64,000 nucleotides of DNA from an uncultured Pelagibacteraceae bacterium. Its GTDB lineage: Bacteria; Pseudomonadota; Alphaproteobacteria; Pelagibacterales; Pelagibacteraceae. Position 1 is the stretch's first letter, and each line of letters opens with the position of its first letter. The position numbers were made by a program, and so were the translations under genes. Below the pieces are notes generated by a model. That model ran no database searches, was not told the origin of the DNA, and saw only the letters and a program-made list of their open reading frames with translations. Positions 1 through 9,423 of the stretch are shown one piece after another. The stretch lies in the NCBI GenBank assembly GCA_902532595.1, contig CACAIN010000002.1:56362-120361 (forward strand). The letters run 5' to 3'.

Positions 1-279
1 AGATGTGAAGAATTTGGAGCAGATATTTTAAAGTATTGTGTTAAAGTTGGTGGAGCACTTACTGGCGAGCATGGCGTGGGTATTGAAAAAAGAGAACTGA
101 TGTGCGAAGCATTCAATAACACTGATATCCAACAACAATTAAAAATCAAAGTAGCTTTAGACCCAAATTCTTTATTAAATCCTGGTAAAGTCTATCCTAT
201 TTTAAGAAAATGCGCAGAAGAAGGAAGGGTTCATGTCCATGGAGGAAAAACAAAATTCCCTGACATTCCAAGATTTTAG
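1..279 (+). CDS. glcD: Glycolate oxidase subunit GlcD, C-terminal part (5' end outside window)
   Basis: Frame 1 is open from base 1; GGALTGEHGVGIEKRELM and DPNSLLNPGKVYP are typical of the FAD-linked oxidase C-terminus; glcE and glcF follow. Confidence 0.9.
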   Translation, partial: RCEEFGADILKYCVKVGGALTGEHGVGIEKRELMCEAFNNTDIQQQLKIKVALDPNSLLNPGKVYPILRKCAEEGRVHVHGGKTKFPDIPRF

Positions 280-1492
280 TCAATCTGTACTAAAACCAGA
301 AACTAGAGAAGATATTTCTTATATTATTCAAGAGTGTTATAAAAAGAATATTCCAATCGAAATTAATTGTTTAAAATCAAAAGTAAATATTGGAAGAAAT
401 TTCCAAACGGAAAAAACATTAAATCTTTCAAATTATAAGGGCATAATTGAATACAAGCCTGAAGAACTTTATATAAAAGTAAAGTCAGGCACTTCAATAA
501 AAGAGATCAAAGATGAATTGAATAAACATAATCAACAACTAGCTTTTGAACCTAATGACTTCGGTCCTTTATTTAAGGGAAATCATGATGAAGGTTCAAT
601 AGGTGGGGTTATTTCGTGCAACTTTTCTGGTCCAAGAAGATTTAAAGTTGGGAGTGCAAGAGATCATATTCTAGGATTTCAAGGAGTTAATGGAAGAGGT
701 GAGATTATTAAATCTGGAGGGACAGTAGTAAAAAATGTTACGGGTTATGATCTTAGTAAAATATTATCTGGTTCTTTTGGCACTTTAACTGTATTAACTG
801 AAATTTCTATTAAAGTTCTTCCCAAGCCAGAGTCCAGCAAAACTTTGGTAATTAAAAACCCCCATCTAATGAAAGCTTTAGATTATTTAAATATATCTCT
901 TTCATCTTCAAGCGATCCATCCGGAGGTGTATTTTATCCTGAGTATTTTACTAACCACTTTACTTTTAACGACCTAACATATGAAGGACCTTTAACAGCT
1001 GTAAGAATTGAAGGACCTAAAGAGTCAATTGATCACAGAATAAAAAATTTGTGTAAAGAATTGAATCTTGATTTAAATGAAAATTTAGTTTTAGAAAACG
1101 AACAGTCTAGAATTCTTTGGGAAAGAACGAGAACACTAGAAGTATTTTCTAAGATAAAAAGTAACTTACTAAGGATAGTTGTTCCTTCAAGCGAGACATT
1201 TGATGTTATAAAACAATTGAGACCTTTTGAACCCAAGTATTTTATTGACTGGGGAGGCAGTTTGATTTGGCTTCAACTTGACAAAATTAATACCAAAATA
1301 TTAAATGACATAAGAAAAATAGTGAATAAAGGTAAAGGATATTTAACAGTGATAAAAATTGAAGAAGACTTAAAGGCATCAGTAGATATTTTTTCTGTAG
1401 ATCCTGTGAGATATAAAATATCAGAAAAATTAAAAAAAAGTTTTGATCCTAAAAGAATTCTCAATCCAGGCAAAATGTATTCAGGAATTTAA
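233..1492 (+). CDS. glcE: Glycolate oxidase FAD-binding subunit GlcE
   Basis: FAD-binding motifs GSIGGVISCNFSGPRR and GGTVVKNVTGYDLSKILSGSFGTLTVLTE; located between glcD and glcF. Confidence 0.93.
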   Translation: MSMEEKQNSLTFQDFSQSVLKPETREDISYIIQECYKKNIPIEINCLKSKVNIGRNFQTEKTLNLSNYKGIIEYKPEELYIKVKSGTSIKEIKDELNKHNQQLAFEPNDFGPLFKGNHDEGSIGGVISCNFSGPRRFKVGSARDHILGFQGVNGRGEIIKSGGTVVKNVTGYDLSKILSGSFGTLTVLTEISIKVLPKPESSKTLVIKNPHLMKALDYLNISLSSSSDPSGGVFYPEYFTNHFTFNDLTYEGPLTAVRIEGPKESIDHRIKNLCKELNLDLNENLVLENEQSRILWERTRTLEVFSKIKSNLLRIVVPSSETFDVIKQLRPFEPKYFIDWGGSLIWLQLDKINTKILNDIRKIVNKGKGYLTVIKIEEDLKASVDIFSVDPVRYKISEKLKKSFDPKRILNPGKMYSGI

Positions 1493-2796
1493 TGCAAACA
1501 GATTTTAAAAATAAACAACTTCATGACACAGAGATAAAATCAAGTGAAAAAATTATAAGAAAATGCGTTCACTGTGGAATGTGCAATGCTACTTGTCCAA
1601 CATATGGAATTAGCGGTGATGAATTAGAAGGACCTAGAGGAAGAATTTATTTAATTAAAGATATGTTAGAGAAAAATAAGCCAGCTAATAAAAAAATTGC
1701 TAAGCATATCGATAGCTGTCTTTCTTGTTACGCATGTATGACAACTTGCCCGTCTGGTGTGAATTATATGCATTTAATAGATCATGGAAGAAACCATGTA
1801 GAAGCAACTTATAAAAGACCGTTGTTTGAAAGATTAATTAGAAATGTTCTCTCTTACACTTTGCCTAGACCTAATATTTTTTTAATACTTACTGTATTAA
1901 CAAAAGTTATAAAACCTTTTAGTTTTTTATTTCCAAGCTTCATTAAAAATTCTTTAAATCTAATGCCAAGTAAAATTCAATCAAAAAAAATAAAAAATAA
2001 AAGAATTCACCCGTCAGATGGAGAAAAAACTATTGCTAGAGTCGCACTTTTAACTGGATGTGTTCAAAGAGTAATATCTCCCGAAATTAACGACTCCACA
2101 ATTAGATTATTAAACAGACATAATGTTGAAGTTGTAGTTTTACCAGAAATAGATTGTTGTGGTTCACTAAATCATCATTTGGGAAAAAAGAAACTAGCTC
2201 ACTCATCATTTAAAAAAAATATAAATTTCTGGTATGAGGAGTATTCAAAAAATGGATTAGACGCAATTATTAGCAACACTTCAGGTTGTGGGACTACTTT
2301 AAAGGATTATGGTTTTATTTTTAGAGATGATAAAGAATTGGTTAAGAAAGCAAAAAAAATTTCTGAATTGACAAAAGATATAGCTGAGTTTTTAGATAAC
2401 AATCTAAAATTAGATTTTAAAGAAAAAGAAAATGATGAAAAGAAATATAAAATTGCCTATCATTCAGCTTGTTCAATGCAACATGGTCAAAAAGTTCATG
2501 ATCAGCCAATGAATATTATAAGAAAAACTGGTAATACTGTTGTAAATATTCCAGACGGACACCTTTGCTGTGGATCTGCTGGGACATATAATATTTTACA
2601 TCAAAAAATGGCTAAATCTCTTTTAAGAAATAAAATAGATAATATTTTAAAAGTTTCACCAGATTTTATAGCTACAGGAAATATTGGCTGCATTAGCCAG
2701 ATATCTAGTGGAACAAGTATACCAATTATTCACACAGTAGAAGTTATTGACTGGTTTACAGGAGGACCAAAACCCTACAAGTTGAAGAATTTATGA
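1492..2796 (+). CDS. glcF: Glycolate oxidase iron-sulfur subunit GlcF
   Basis: Two 4Fe-4S motifs (CVHCGMCNATCPTYG, CLSCYACMTTCPSG) and CCG domains (IDCCGSLNHH, HLCCGSAGTYN). Confidence 0.95.
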   Translation: MQTDFKNKQLHDTEIKSSEKIIRKCVHCGMCNATCPTYGISGDELEGPRGRIYLIKDMLEKNKPANKKIAKHIDSCLSCYACMTTCPSGVNYMHLIDHGRNHVEATYKRPLFERLIRNVLSYTLPRPNIFLILTVLTKVIKPFSFLFPSFIKNSLNLMPSKIQSKKIKNKRIHPSDGEKTIARVALLTGCVQRVISPEINDSTIRLLNRHNVEVVVLPEIDCCGSLNHHLGKKKLAHSSFKKNINFWYEEYSKNGLDAIISNTSGCGTTLKDYGFIFRDDKELVKKAKKISELTKDIAEFLDNNLKLDFKEKENDEKKYKIAYHSACSMQHGQKVHDQPMNIIRKTGNTVVNIPDGHLCCGSAGTYNILHQKMAKSLLRNKIDNILKVSPDFIATGNIGCISQISSGTSIPIIHTVEVIDWFTGGPKPYKLKNL

Positions 2797-3746
2797 AAAA
2801 GATCTTAGTTACTAGAAGATTATTACAATCAAACGAGGAAAGATTAAAAGATCTATATGATGTAAAATTAAATTCAAATGATGAACTTTATTCTCAAAAA
2901 AAATTGATAGAATTAAGCCAAGGTTGTGATGGCATATTGTCAGCATTAACTGATAAATTAGACGCTGATACAATAAATAAATTACCTAAAAGTGTAAAAA
3001 TTCTTTCTAACTTTGCAGTTGGTTTTGGAAATATAGATATAGAAGCTGCTAAAAAAATAAATATTACAGTAACGAATACGCCTGAAGTTTTGACAGATGC
3101 AACAGCTGAAATTGGGATCCTTCTAATTTTGGGCGCATGTAGAAGAGCATCAGAAGGAATTGAAAGCGCTAAGGCATCAAACTGGAAATGGTCCGCAGAT
3201 TATTTAATAGGCAAACAATTAACTGGAACAAGATTAGGTATTTTAGGAATGGGTAGAATTGGAAAAAAGATTGCTAAAATTGCTAGATCTCTTGGCATGA
3301 TTATTCATTATCACAATCGTTCAAAGTTGAGCTCAGATAAAGAAGAAGGTGCTACCTACCATAAAGAATTAAAAAGTTTATTGTCTGTTTCAGATGTTTT
3401 ATCTGTATGTTGTCCAGCGTCAAAAGAAACAATAAATTTAATTAATAAAGAGACATTAGAATTTTTACCTAAAGGAGCTGTAGTTACAAATGTTGCAAGA
3501 GGAGATATTGTAGATGACGAGGCTTTAATTGATGCTTTAGAAAGACGGAAGGTGTATGCCGTAGGTTTAGATGTATACAAAGGAGAGCCAAATTTAAATC
3601 CTGGTTATTTAAAACATAAAAGTGCATTTATTCTTCCACATTTAGGTAGTGCCACTAAAGAAACGCGCACAGCCATGGCGAATCTAGCGATTGATAACCT
3701 TGAAGAATTCTTCAAAACAGGAAATTGTAAAAACAAAGTAAATTAG
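2793..3746 (+). CDS. D-2-hydroxyacid dehydrogenase (glyoxylate/hydroxypyruvate reductase-like)
   Basis: NAD-binding LGILGMGRIGKKIAKIARSLGM, catalytic-region NVARGDIVDDEALIDAL and LPHLGSATKETR; ATGA overlap with glcF. Confidence 0.9.
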   Translation: MKKILVTRRLLQSNEERLKDLYDVKLNSNDELYSQKKLIELSQGCDGILSALTDKLDADTINKLPKSVKILSNFAVGFGNIDIEAAKKINITVTNTPEVLTDATAEIGILLILGACRRASEGIESAKASNWKWSADYLIGKQLTGTRLGILGMGRIGKKIAKIARSLGMIIHYHNRSKLSSDKEEGATYHKELKSLLSVSDVLSVCCPASKETINLINKETLEFLPKGAVVTNVARGDIVDDEALIDALERRKVYAVGLDVYKGEPNLNPGYLKHKSAFILPHLGSATKETRTAMANLAIDNLEEFFKTGNCKNKVN

Positions 3747-3849
3747 ATATTTTTTGTACTACTTGAAGTTGTAAGCGTCAAAAGATTCTTGATTTACATA
3801 AAGACTCTTAAATTTTTATGTGCTTAAATATTTTTATTATTAATAAGTT

Positions 3850-3856
3850 AAGGGGG
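3850..3856 (+). promoter_or_regulatory. Strong Shine-Dalgarno (AAGGGGG) for the TRAP binding protein
   Basis: aaggggg lies 4 nt before the ATG at 3861. Confidence 0.7.
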
Positions 3857-3860
3857 ACAT

Positions 3861-5012
3861 ATGTCAAAAAAAACAATCAAAGGAGTTAAAACTCCTTCAA
3901 GACGTAAGTTCTTTAAAGCAGCTGCAGTTACGGGTGCAGCAGCGGCAGCTTCAGTTGCAATGCCTAATATTGCATTCGGAGCTCCGAAAACTTTAAAGAT
4001 GCAAGCAGCTTGGCCTTCAGGAGCAAATATATTCTTCGAAATGGCAGGCGACTATGCAAAAATGGTTAGCGACATGTCAGGCGGTGAGTTGAAGATTGAT
4101 CTTCAGCCGGTCGGTTCAGTTGTTAAAACTGGAGAGATTGGTCAAGCAGTAAGTTCTGGAGTATTAGATATGGGACACTGGGTAACTGCATACTGGTATG
4201 GTAAAAATGCTGCCGCTTCATTATTTGGTACTGGTCCATCATACGGAATGTCATCTCAAGAAGTTATGGGATGGATGGAGTATGGCGGAGGTAGAAAACT
4301 TTATAACGAAACACTTTCAAAAGTTGGTTTCGATTATGTTGGTTTCTTCCATATGCCAATGCCTGCTCAGCCATTTGGTTGGTTCAAGAAGAACGTAACT
4401 AAAGTGTCTGATGTTAAAGGTATGAAGTACAGAACAGTTGGTTTAGCGACTAACGTATTAACAGCAATGGGAATGGTAGTTAGACAATTACCAGGTGGTG
4501 AAATTCAACCTGCAATGAAAACAGGATTGATTGAAGCTGCTGAGTTTAACAACCCAACTTCAGACTCTCAGTTTGGTATGCAAGATGTTTCTAAGCATTA
4601 TCACTTAGGAAGCTTCCACCAATCTCAAGAGATGTTTGAAATTCCAGTAAATAAAAAGACATTTAATGGTTTATCGCCTGCACACCAAGCGATACTAAAA
4701 AATGCTGCTTATGCTGCGAATACGGACAACTACTTCAAAGCGTTAGTTAGATACTCAGCTGATTTATCAAAACTGATGAATCAACATAAAGTTAACGTGT
4801 ATCAAACATCTGATGAAATCTTGGCTCAACAATTAAAAGGTTGGGACAAAGTTATTGGTGACTTTGTGAAAAAAGATGCATTCTTTAAAAAGATTGTAGA
4901 TTCTCAGAAGAAATACGCTAAGAGAGTAATGAAATACTTACTAATGAATCAGCCAAACTATAGATTGGCTTATGAAAATGAGTTCGGTTCATTAGCAAAA
5001 GTTAAAATTTAA
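3861..5012 (+). CDS. dctP: TRAP transporter solute-binding protein (DctP family) with Tat-type signal
   Basis: N-terminal SRRKFFKAAAVTGAAAAASVAMPNIAFGA twin-arginine signal; DctP-like body; dctQ and dctM follow. Confidence 0.92.
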   Translation: MSKKTIKGVKTPSRRKFFKAAAVTGAAAAASVAMPNIAFGAPKTLKMQAAWPSGANIFFEMAGDYAKMVSDMSGGELKIDLQPVGSVVKTGEIGQAVSSGVLDMGHWVTAYWYGKNAAASLFGTGPSYGMSSQEVMGWMEYGGGRKLYNETLSKVGFDYVGFFHMPMPAQPFGWFKKNVTKVSDVKGMKYRTVGLATNVLTAMGMVVRQLPGGEIQPAMKTGLIEAAEFNNPTSDSQFGMQDVSKHYHLGSFHQSQEMFEIPVNKKTFNGLSPAHQAILKNAAYAANTDNYFKALVRYSADLSKLMNQHKVNVYQTSDEILAQQLKGWDKVIGDFVKKDAFFKKIVDSQKKYAKRVMKYLLMNQPNYRLAYENEFGSLAKVKI

Positions 5013-5030
5013 TTAACTTTTTATAAATTT

Positions 5031-5061
5031 AAAAAGGGGGCTAAAACAGCCCCCTTTTTTT
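5031..5061 (+). terminator. Strong intrinsic terminator between dctP and dctQ
   Basis: AAAAAGGGGGCT-AAAAC-AGCCCCCTTTTTTT: 12-bp perfect stem, 5-nt loop, T-tract. Confidence 0.93.
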
Positions 5062-5097
5062 ATGGAAAAAAATAAGATTTTAGAATAGTTTATTTTT

Positions 5098-5682
5098 ATG
5101 AGAGGATTTATCAGCTTCGCAGATCATTTAAGCACTTCAGTTGGAAAAGCATTTGCATGGTGTATCGTAATATTAATGGGTGGAACCTGTTACGAAGTGG
5201 TTATGGCTTATGCTTTCAATGCCCCAACTTTATGGAATTTTGATTTTAGTTTACAAATGTATGGAGCAATATTTATGATGGCAGGCGCATATACTCTTTC
5301 AACCGAAGCTCATGTAAGAGGAGATGTAATTTACAGACTATTTAAACCTAGAACACAAGGCTACATAGATTTAATTTTATATTTTATATTTTTCTTTCCT
5401 GGCGTGTTAGCACTAGCGTTTTATGGATATGAATATGCTGCATTAGCTTGGAAGATTAAAGAAACTAGTTGGAATAGTCCGGCTCAAATTCAGATTTATA
5501 TGGCAAAAGCATTAATACCTTCAGCTGGAGTACTTTTAATCATTCAAGGTATTAGTGAAGTCTTTCGATCAATTATTTGTATTCAAACTGGTCATTGGCC
5601 TGCAAGAATGGTTGTAGCTGAAGAAACTGAAAAAATGTTAATGAGAACTTCACAAGATGAGGATCAAAAAGATGTTATTTAA
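5098..5682 (+). CDS. dctQ: TRAP transporter small permease (DctQ)
   Basis: Hydrophobic protein of about 194 aa, in the order SBP, small permease, large permease. Confidence 0.9.
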   Translation: MRGFISFADHLSTSVGKAFAWCIVILMGGTCYEVVMAYAFNAPTLWNFDFSLQMYGAIFMMAGAYTLSTEAHVRGDVIYRLFKPRTQGYIDLILYFIFFFPGVLALAFYGYEYAALAWKIKETSWNSPAQIQIYMAKALIPSAGVLLIIQGISEVFRSIICIQTGHWPARMVVAEETEKMLMRTSQDEDQKDVI

Positions 5683-7033
5683 TTTAACAAATCCGGAAGT
5701 AGCAATTTTTATGATGGGCATTTTCCTATTTGCTGTACTTTTAGGATTTCCTATAGCATTTACTTTAATGGCGATGGGAGTTGGTTTCGGTTATTACGCT
5801 TACTTTGATCCAACTCGAATGGAACATCTATTAGATAATAGAATTTTTCAATTATTCGTTCAAAATACTTATACTGTAATGGACAATACTGTCTTAACCG
5901 CAGTCCCCTTATTTTTATTTATGGGATATCTCGTAGAAAGAGCTGGAATTGTTTCTAGATTGTTTTTTGCAATTAGATTAGCCTCACACAGATTGCCAGC
6001 TTCAATGGCAGTAGCAGCTTTAATTACTTGTGCACTTTTTTCAACTGCGACTGGGATTATCGGAGCAGTAGTTACTTTAATGGGTTTGTTAGCTTGGCCA
6101 GCTATGATCAAAGCAGGCTATGATAAGAAATTTGCTTCAGGTGTAATATGTTCTGGAGGATGTCTTGGTATACTAATTCCACCAAGCATTATGCTTATTG
6201 TTTATTCAGTTATTGCTCAGCTTTCACCATTAAGGTTATTTGCTGCCGCAATACTTCCTGGTTTATTGCTAGCCGGACTATATATAGGTTATGCAATTAC
6301 TAGAGCGTATTTTAATCCATCCATAGCACCTAAACCACCAGAAGAAGAAATACCTCCAAGATCTGTAATATTGAAAGAGGTTTTAGTTTCTTTTCTTCCT
6401 CTCTTTTCACTAATTATTTTAGTACTTGGTACAATCTTAGGAGGCTTAGCAACACCTGCAGAAGCAGCAGGGGTGGGTGCCTTTGGAGCAATAGTTCTCT
6501 CGTATTTTTACAAGACTTTGAAATGGAAAAATTTTAAAGAATCAGTTTTTCTTACAGCAAAGACAACAGCAATGATAATGTGGTTATTCATAGGGTCTTG
6601 GACTTTTTCGTCTGTTTTTTCTTATCTAGGAGGCCATGAAGTATTTGAACATTTCTTTAAAGCCATGGATCTCGCACCTTGGCAGTTTTTAGTAATTACA
6701 CAGATTATAATTTTCTTACTTGGATGGCCATTGGAATGGACGGAAATATTGATTATTTTTGTTCCAATATTTTTACCATTAGTTGAGTTTTTTGGAGTGA
6801 ACCCATATTTTTTTGCTATGTTGATAGCTTTAAATTTACAAACATCTTTTCTTACCCCGCCTATGGCAATGTCAGCCTATTATCTGAAAGGGGTTCAATC
6901 AAAAAATGTAGAACTCATGGATATATTTAGGGGTATAATGCCCTTCCTCGGAATAGTGATTTTTGCTATGGTATTAATGTATTTGTTTCCGGGTATTGCT
7001 CTTTGGCTGCCGGATGTTTTATTCGCAAACTAA
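5672..7033 (+). CDS. dctM: TRAP transporter large permease (DctM); ATG 5672 preferred over 5657
   Basis: Multi-TM protein with GGCLGILIPPSIMLIVYSVI and TPAEAAGVGAFGA; gagga SD upstream of 5672. Confidence 0.93.
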   Translation: MLFNLTNPEVAIFMMGIFLFAVLLGFPIAFTLMAMGVGFGYYAYFDPTRMEHLLDNRIFQLFVQNTYTVMDNTVLTAVPLFLFMGYLVERAGIVSRLFFAIRLASHRLPASMAVAALITCALFSTATGIIGAVVTLMGLLAWPAMIKAGYDKKFASGVICSGGCLGILIPPSIMLIVYSVIAQLSPLRLFAAAILPGLLLAGLYIGYAITRAYFNPSIAPKPPEEEIPPRSVILKEVLVSFLPLFSLIILVLGTILGGLATPAEAAGVGAFGAIVLSYFYKTLKWKNFKESVFLTAKTTAMIMWLFIGSWTFSSVFSYLGGHEVFEHFFKAMDLAPWQFLVITQIIIFLLGWPLEWTEILIIFVPIFLPLVEFFGVNPYFFAMLIALNLQTSFLTPPMAMSAYYLKGVQSKNVELMDIFRGIMPFLGIVIFAMVLMYLFPGIALWLPDVLFAN

Positions 7034-7042
7034 TAATTTATA

Positions 7043-8374
7043 ATGATAGATACAGCTTCTCTAAATGCCAATGAATTGGTGGCCAAGCTAAAATCTGGTG
7101 ATATTTCTTCTGTAGATTTATGTAAAGCTTATATAAAGAGAATTGAAAAATTTGATAAAGAGGTTCAAGCTTGGGCATTTTTAGATAAGAAAATTCTTTT
7201 AGAAAAAGCAGAAGAAGCTGATGAATACAGAAAGTCTGGTAAACCTCTTGGCGCTCTGCACGGATTGCCTGTAGCAATTAAAGATATAATTGGAACATAC
7301 GATATGCCAACCGAGTGTGGAACTGTTTTTAGAAAAAAAATGTCTAGCTCTCAAGACTCAGAAATAGTTAATTTATTAAAGACAGCGGGAGCAATTATTA
7401 TGGGAAAAACAGTAACTTGTGAACTTGCTTACATTCACCCAAGTAAAACAAAAAATCCTCATGACTATTCAAGAACTCCTGGCGGATCTTCAAGTGGATC
7501 TGCTGCAGTTGTAGCTTCTCATATGGCGCATTTATCAATTGGATCACAAACAGGTGGATCAATTATTAGACCTGCTTCTTACTGTGGAGTTGTTGGTTAT
7601 AAGCCTTCCTACGGATTAATTTCAAGAAATGGAGTTTTAAAAACTTCAGATAAACTTGATACAATGGGAGTATTTGGAAAAACTGTAAAAGATGTAGCTT
7701 TGCTTGCAAAAGTATTAATAAAAAAAGATTTATATGATCCCGCTACAGTTCATTTTGCTGCTGATGATATGATAAAAGTTTGTGAAGAAGGACCAGTTTT
7801 TGAACCAAAGTTTATATTTTATAAAACAGATAATTGGAAAAAAATCGACAAAGAGTCACAAAAAGCATTTGAATTTTTAATTAAAAGTTTCAAGAAGAAC
7901 ATTGAAATTTTTGATATGCCTTCATATTTTAAAGAAATACCCAAGTATCATCAAATCATCCATGAAACTGATTTAGCAAATAATTTTCAAATTTATTATA
8001 AAAAGGATAAAAATAAACTTTCCAGAGAAATGAGAGATGCAATTGAAAGAGGAATGAAATATTCTGCGAAAGAGTACACAGATGCAATAGATTTCATGAA
8101 ACAAAGTTACGAGTCTTACAAAGAAGTTTTTGAAGACTATCATGGCATTATTACACCATCTTCTAGCGGTGTAGCTGACAAAGGTCTTAAATCTACTGGA
8201 AGTGCTGATTTTCAAAAATGTTGGACATATTTAGGTTTACCAACTATTTCACTCCCTTTACTAACTGGTGAAAATAACTTACCATTAGGCGTTCAATTAG
8301 TTGGAAATAAACTTGATGATTTAAGATTTTTAGGTACAGCTAATTGGATAGAAAAAAACTGTAAAGATGAATAA
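7043..8374 (+). CDS. Amidase-signature family protein
   Basis: GLPVAIKDIIGTYD and RTPGGSSSGSAAVVASHMAHLSIGSQTGGSIIRPASYCGVVGYKPSYG amidase signature. Confidence 0.93.
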   Translation: MIDTASLNANELVAKLKSGDISSVDLCKAYIKRIEKFDKEVQAWAFLDKKILLEKAEEADEYRKSGKPLGALHGLPVAIKDIIGTYDMPTECGTVFRKKMSSSQDSEIVNLLKTAGAIIMGKTVTCELAYIHPSKTKNPHDYSRTPGGSSSGSAAVVASHMAHLSIGSQTGGSIIRPASYCGVVGYKPSYGLISRNGVLKTSDKLDTMGVFGKTVKDVALLAKVLIKKDLYDPATVHFAADDMIKVCEEGPVFEPKFIFYKTDNWKKIDKESQKAFEFLIKSFKKNIEIFDMPSYFKEIPKYHQIIHETDLANNFQIYYKKDKNKLSREMRDAIERGMKYSAKEYTDAIDFMKQSYESYKEVFEDYHGIITPSSSGVADKGLKSTGSADFQKCWTYLGLPTISLPLLTGENNLPLGVQLVGNKLDDLRFLGTANWIEKNCKDE

Positions 8375-8546
8375 AATTACCTCAATAATTGGTTGCGCTT
8401 TTTGTATTGCCTTTCTTATTGGTCTGGCAACTACATTAACTAGATCAATGATGATTGGTTTTAAAGATGTTTTACCAGTTTATATTCTAATGGGCTTAGT
8501 AATAGTAATGATGTTATATGAAGCCTTTGGCGACAAGAAAAAATAA
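8367..8546 (+). CDS. Small predicted two-TM membrane protein, 59 aa (missed by the ORF track cutoff)
   Basis: Manual translation: MNKITSIIGCAFCIAFLIGLATTLTRSMMIGFKDVLPVYILMGLVIVMMLYEAFGDKKK*; overlaps the amidase 3' end and the EamA 5' end. Confidence 0.65.
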   Translation: MNKITSIIGCAFCIAFLIGLATTLTRSMMIGFKDVLPVYILMGLVIVMMLYEAFGDKKK

Positions 8547-9423
8547 TTTTTATCCTTATTTACTTTTATTTATTCAGCCAATTTTTATGGCTTCTAATAT
8601 TATTGTTGCACGAGGAGGAGTTGAATATGTTCCCCCAGTATCATTAGCATTTTGGAGATGGCTCACAGTTTTTCTAATCTTAATGCCATTTTTTTTTAAC
8701 GAAATTATAAAAAAGAAAGAACAATTTAAAAAAGAATCCTTCAAACTTTTTTTCTTAGGACTTATGGGCTGTGGTGTTTGTGGGGCTTTCCCTTTTATAG
8801 CTGGCATGTCTACTACAATGGCTAACATGGGAATAATTTATACATCTTCTCCAATATTTATTATTATTTTATCAGTACTATTTTTTAAAGATAAAATTAA
8901 TTTATCAAGAGTCATTGGTCTAATACTATGTCTTACAGGTGTTTTAATAATAATTTGTAAGGGAGACATCTTTTACTTAGTAAATTTTAAATTTACTTCT
9001 GGAGATTTATGGATGTTGGGCGCAGCTATAGGATGGGCAGTTTATTCTATTTTTCTTATCAATTGGAAGAGCAATTTTAGCCTTATGGCAAGGTTCACAC
9101 TTATAGCTTTTTTTGGAGCAATTTCTTTATTACCTTTTTATTTAATTGAAGAGTCTTATTTCTTTAATACAGCATTTAATAACAATTTTTTATTTTGGGT
9201 TTTGTTTGCAGCTATTTCTCCAGGAATAATAGCTTTTACCCTTTATACTAAAGTTCAAAAATTTGTTGGGGCCTCTTTAGCCGGATTCACACTTTATATA
9301 TTTTCAATATATTCTGCTATTTATGGAATAATATTATTTGATGAATCTCTTTTAGGTTTTCACTATTATGGAGCAGCTTTAGTTTTTTTTGGAGTTTATT
9401 TAGCAAGAAAGATTGTTAAATGA
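8518..9423 (+). CDS. EamA/DMT-family transporter
   Basis: About 300 aa with about ten hydrophobic segments and an EamA-like repeat. Confidence 0.88.
   Translation: MKPLATRKNNFYPYLLLFIQPIFMASNIIVARGGVEYVPPVSLAFWRWLTVFLILMPFFFNEIIKKKEQFKKESFKLFFLGLMGCGVCGAFPFIAGMSTTMANMGIIYTSSPIFIIILSVLFFKDKINLSRVIGLILCLTGVLIIICKGDIFYLVNFKFTSGDLWMLGAAIGWAVYSIFLINWKSNFSLMARFTLIAFFGAISLLPFYLIEESYFFNTAFNNNFLFWVLFAAISPGIIAFTLYTKVQKFVGASLAGFTLYIFSIYSAIYGIILFDESLLGFHYYGAALVFFGVYLARKIVK

Noticed and set aside
1-279. Short glcD as a pseudogene
   Set aside because: The frame is open to base 1, so it is simply cut by the window edge.
4198-4398. 66-aa + strand ORF inside dctP in another frame
   Set aside because: Entirely nested in a strongly supported gene; no independent coding evidence.
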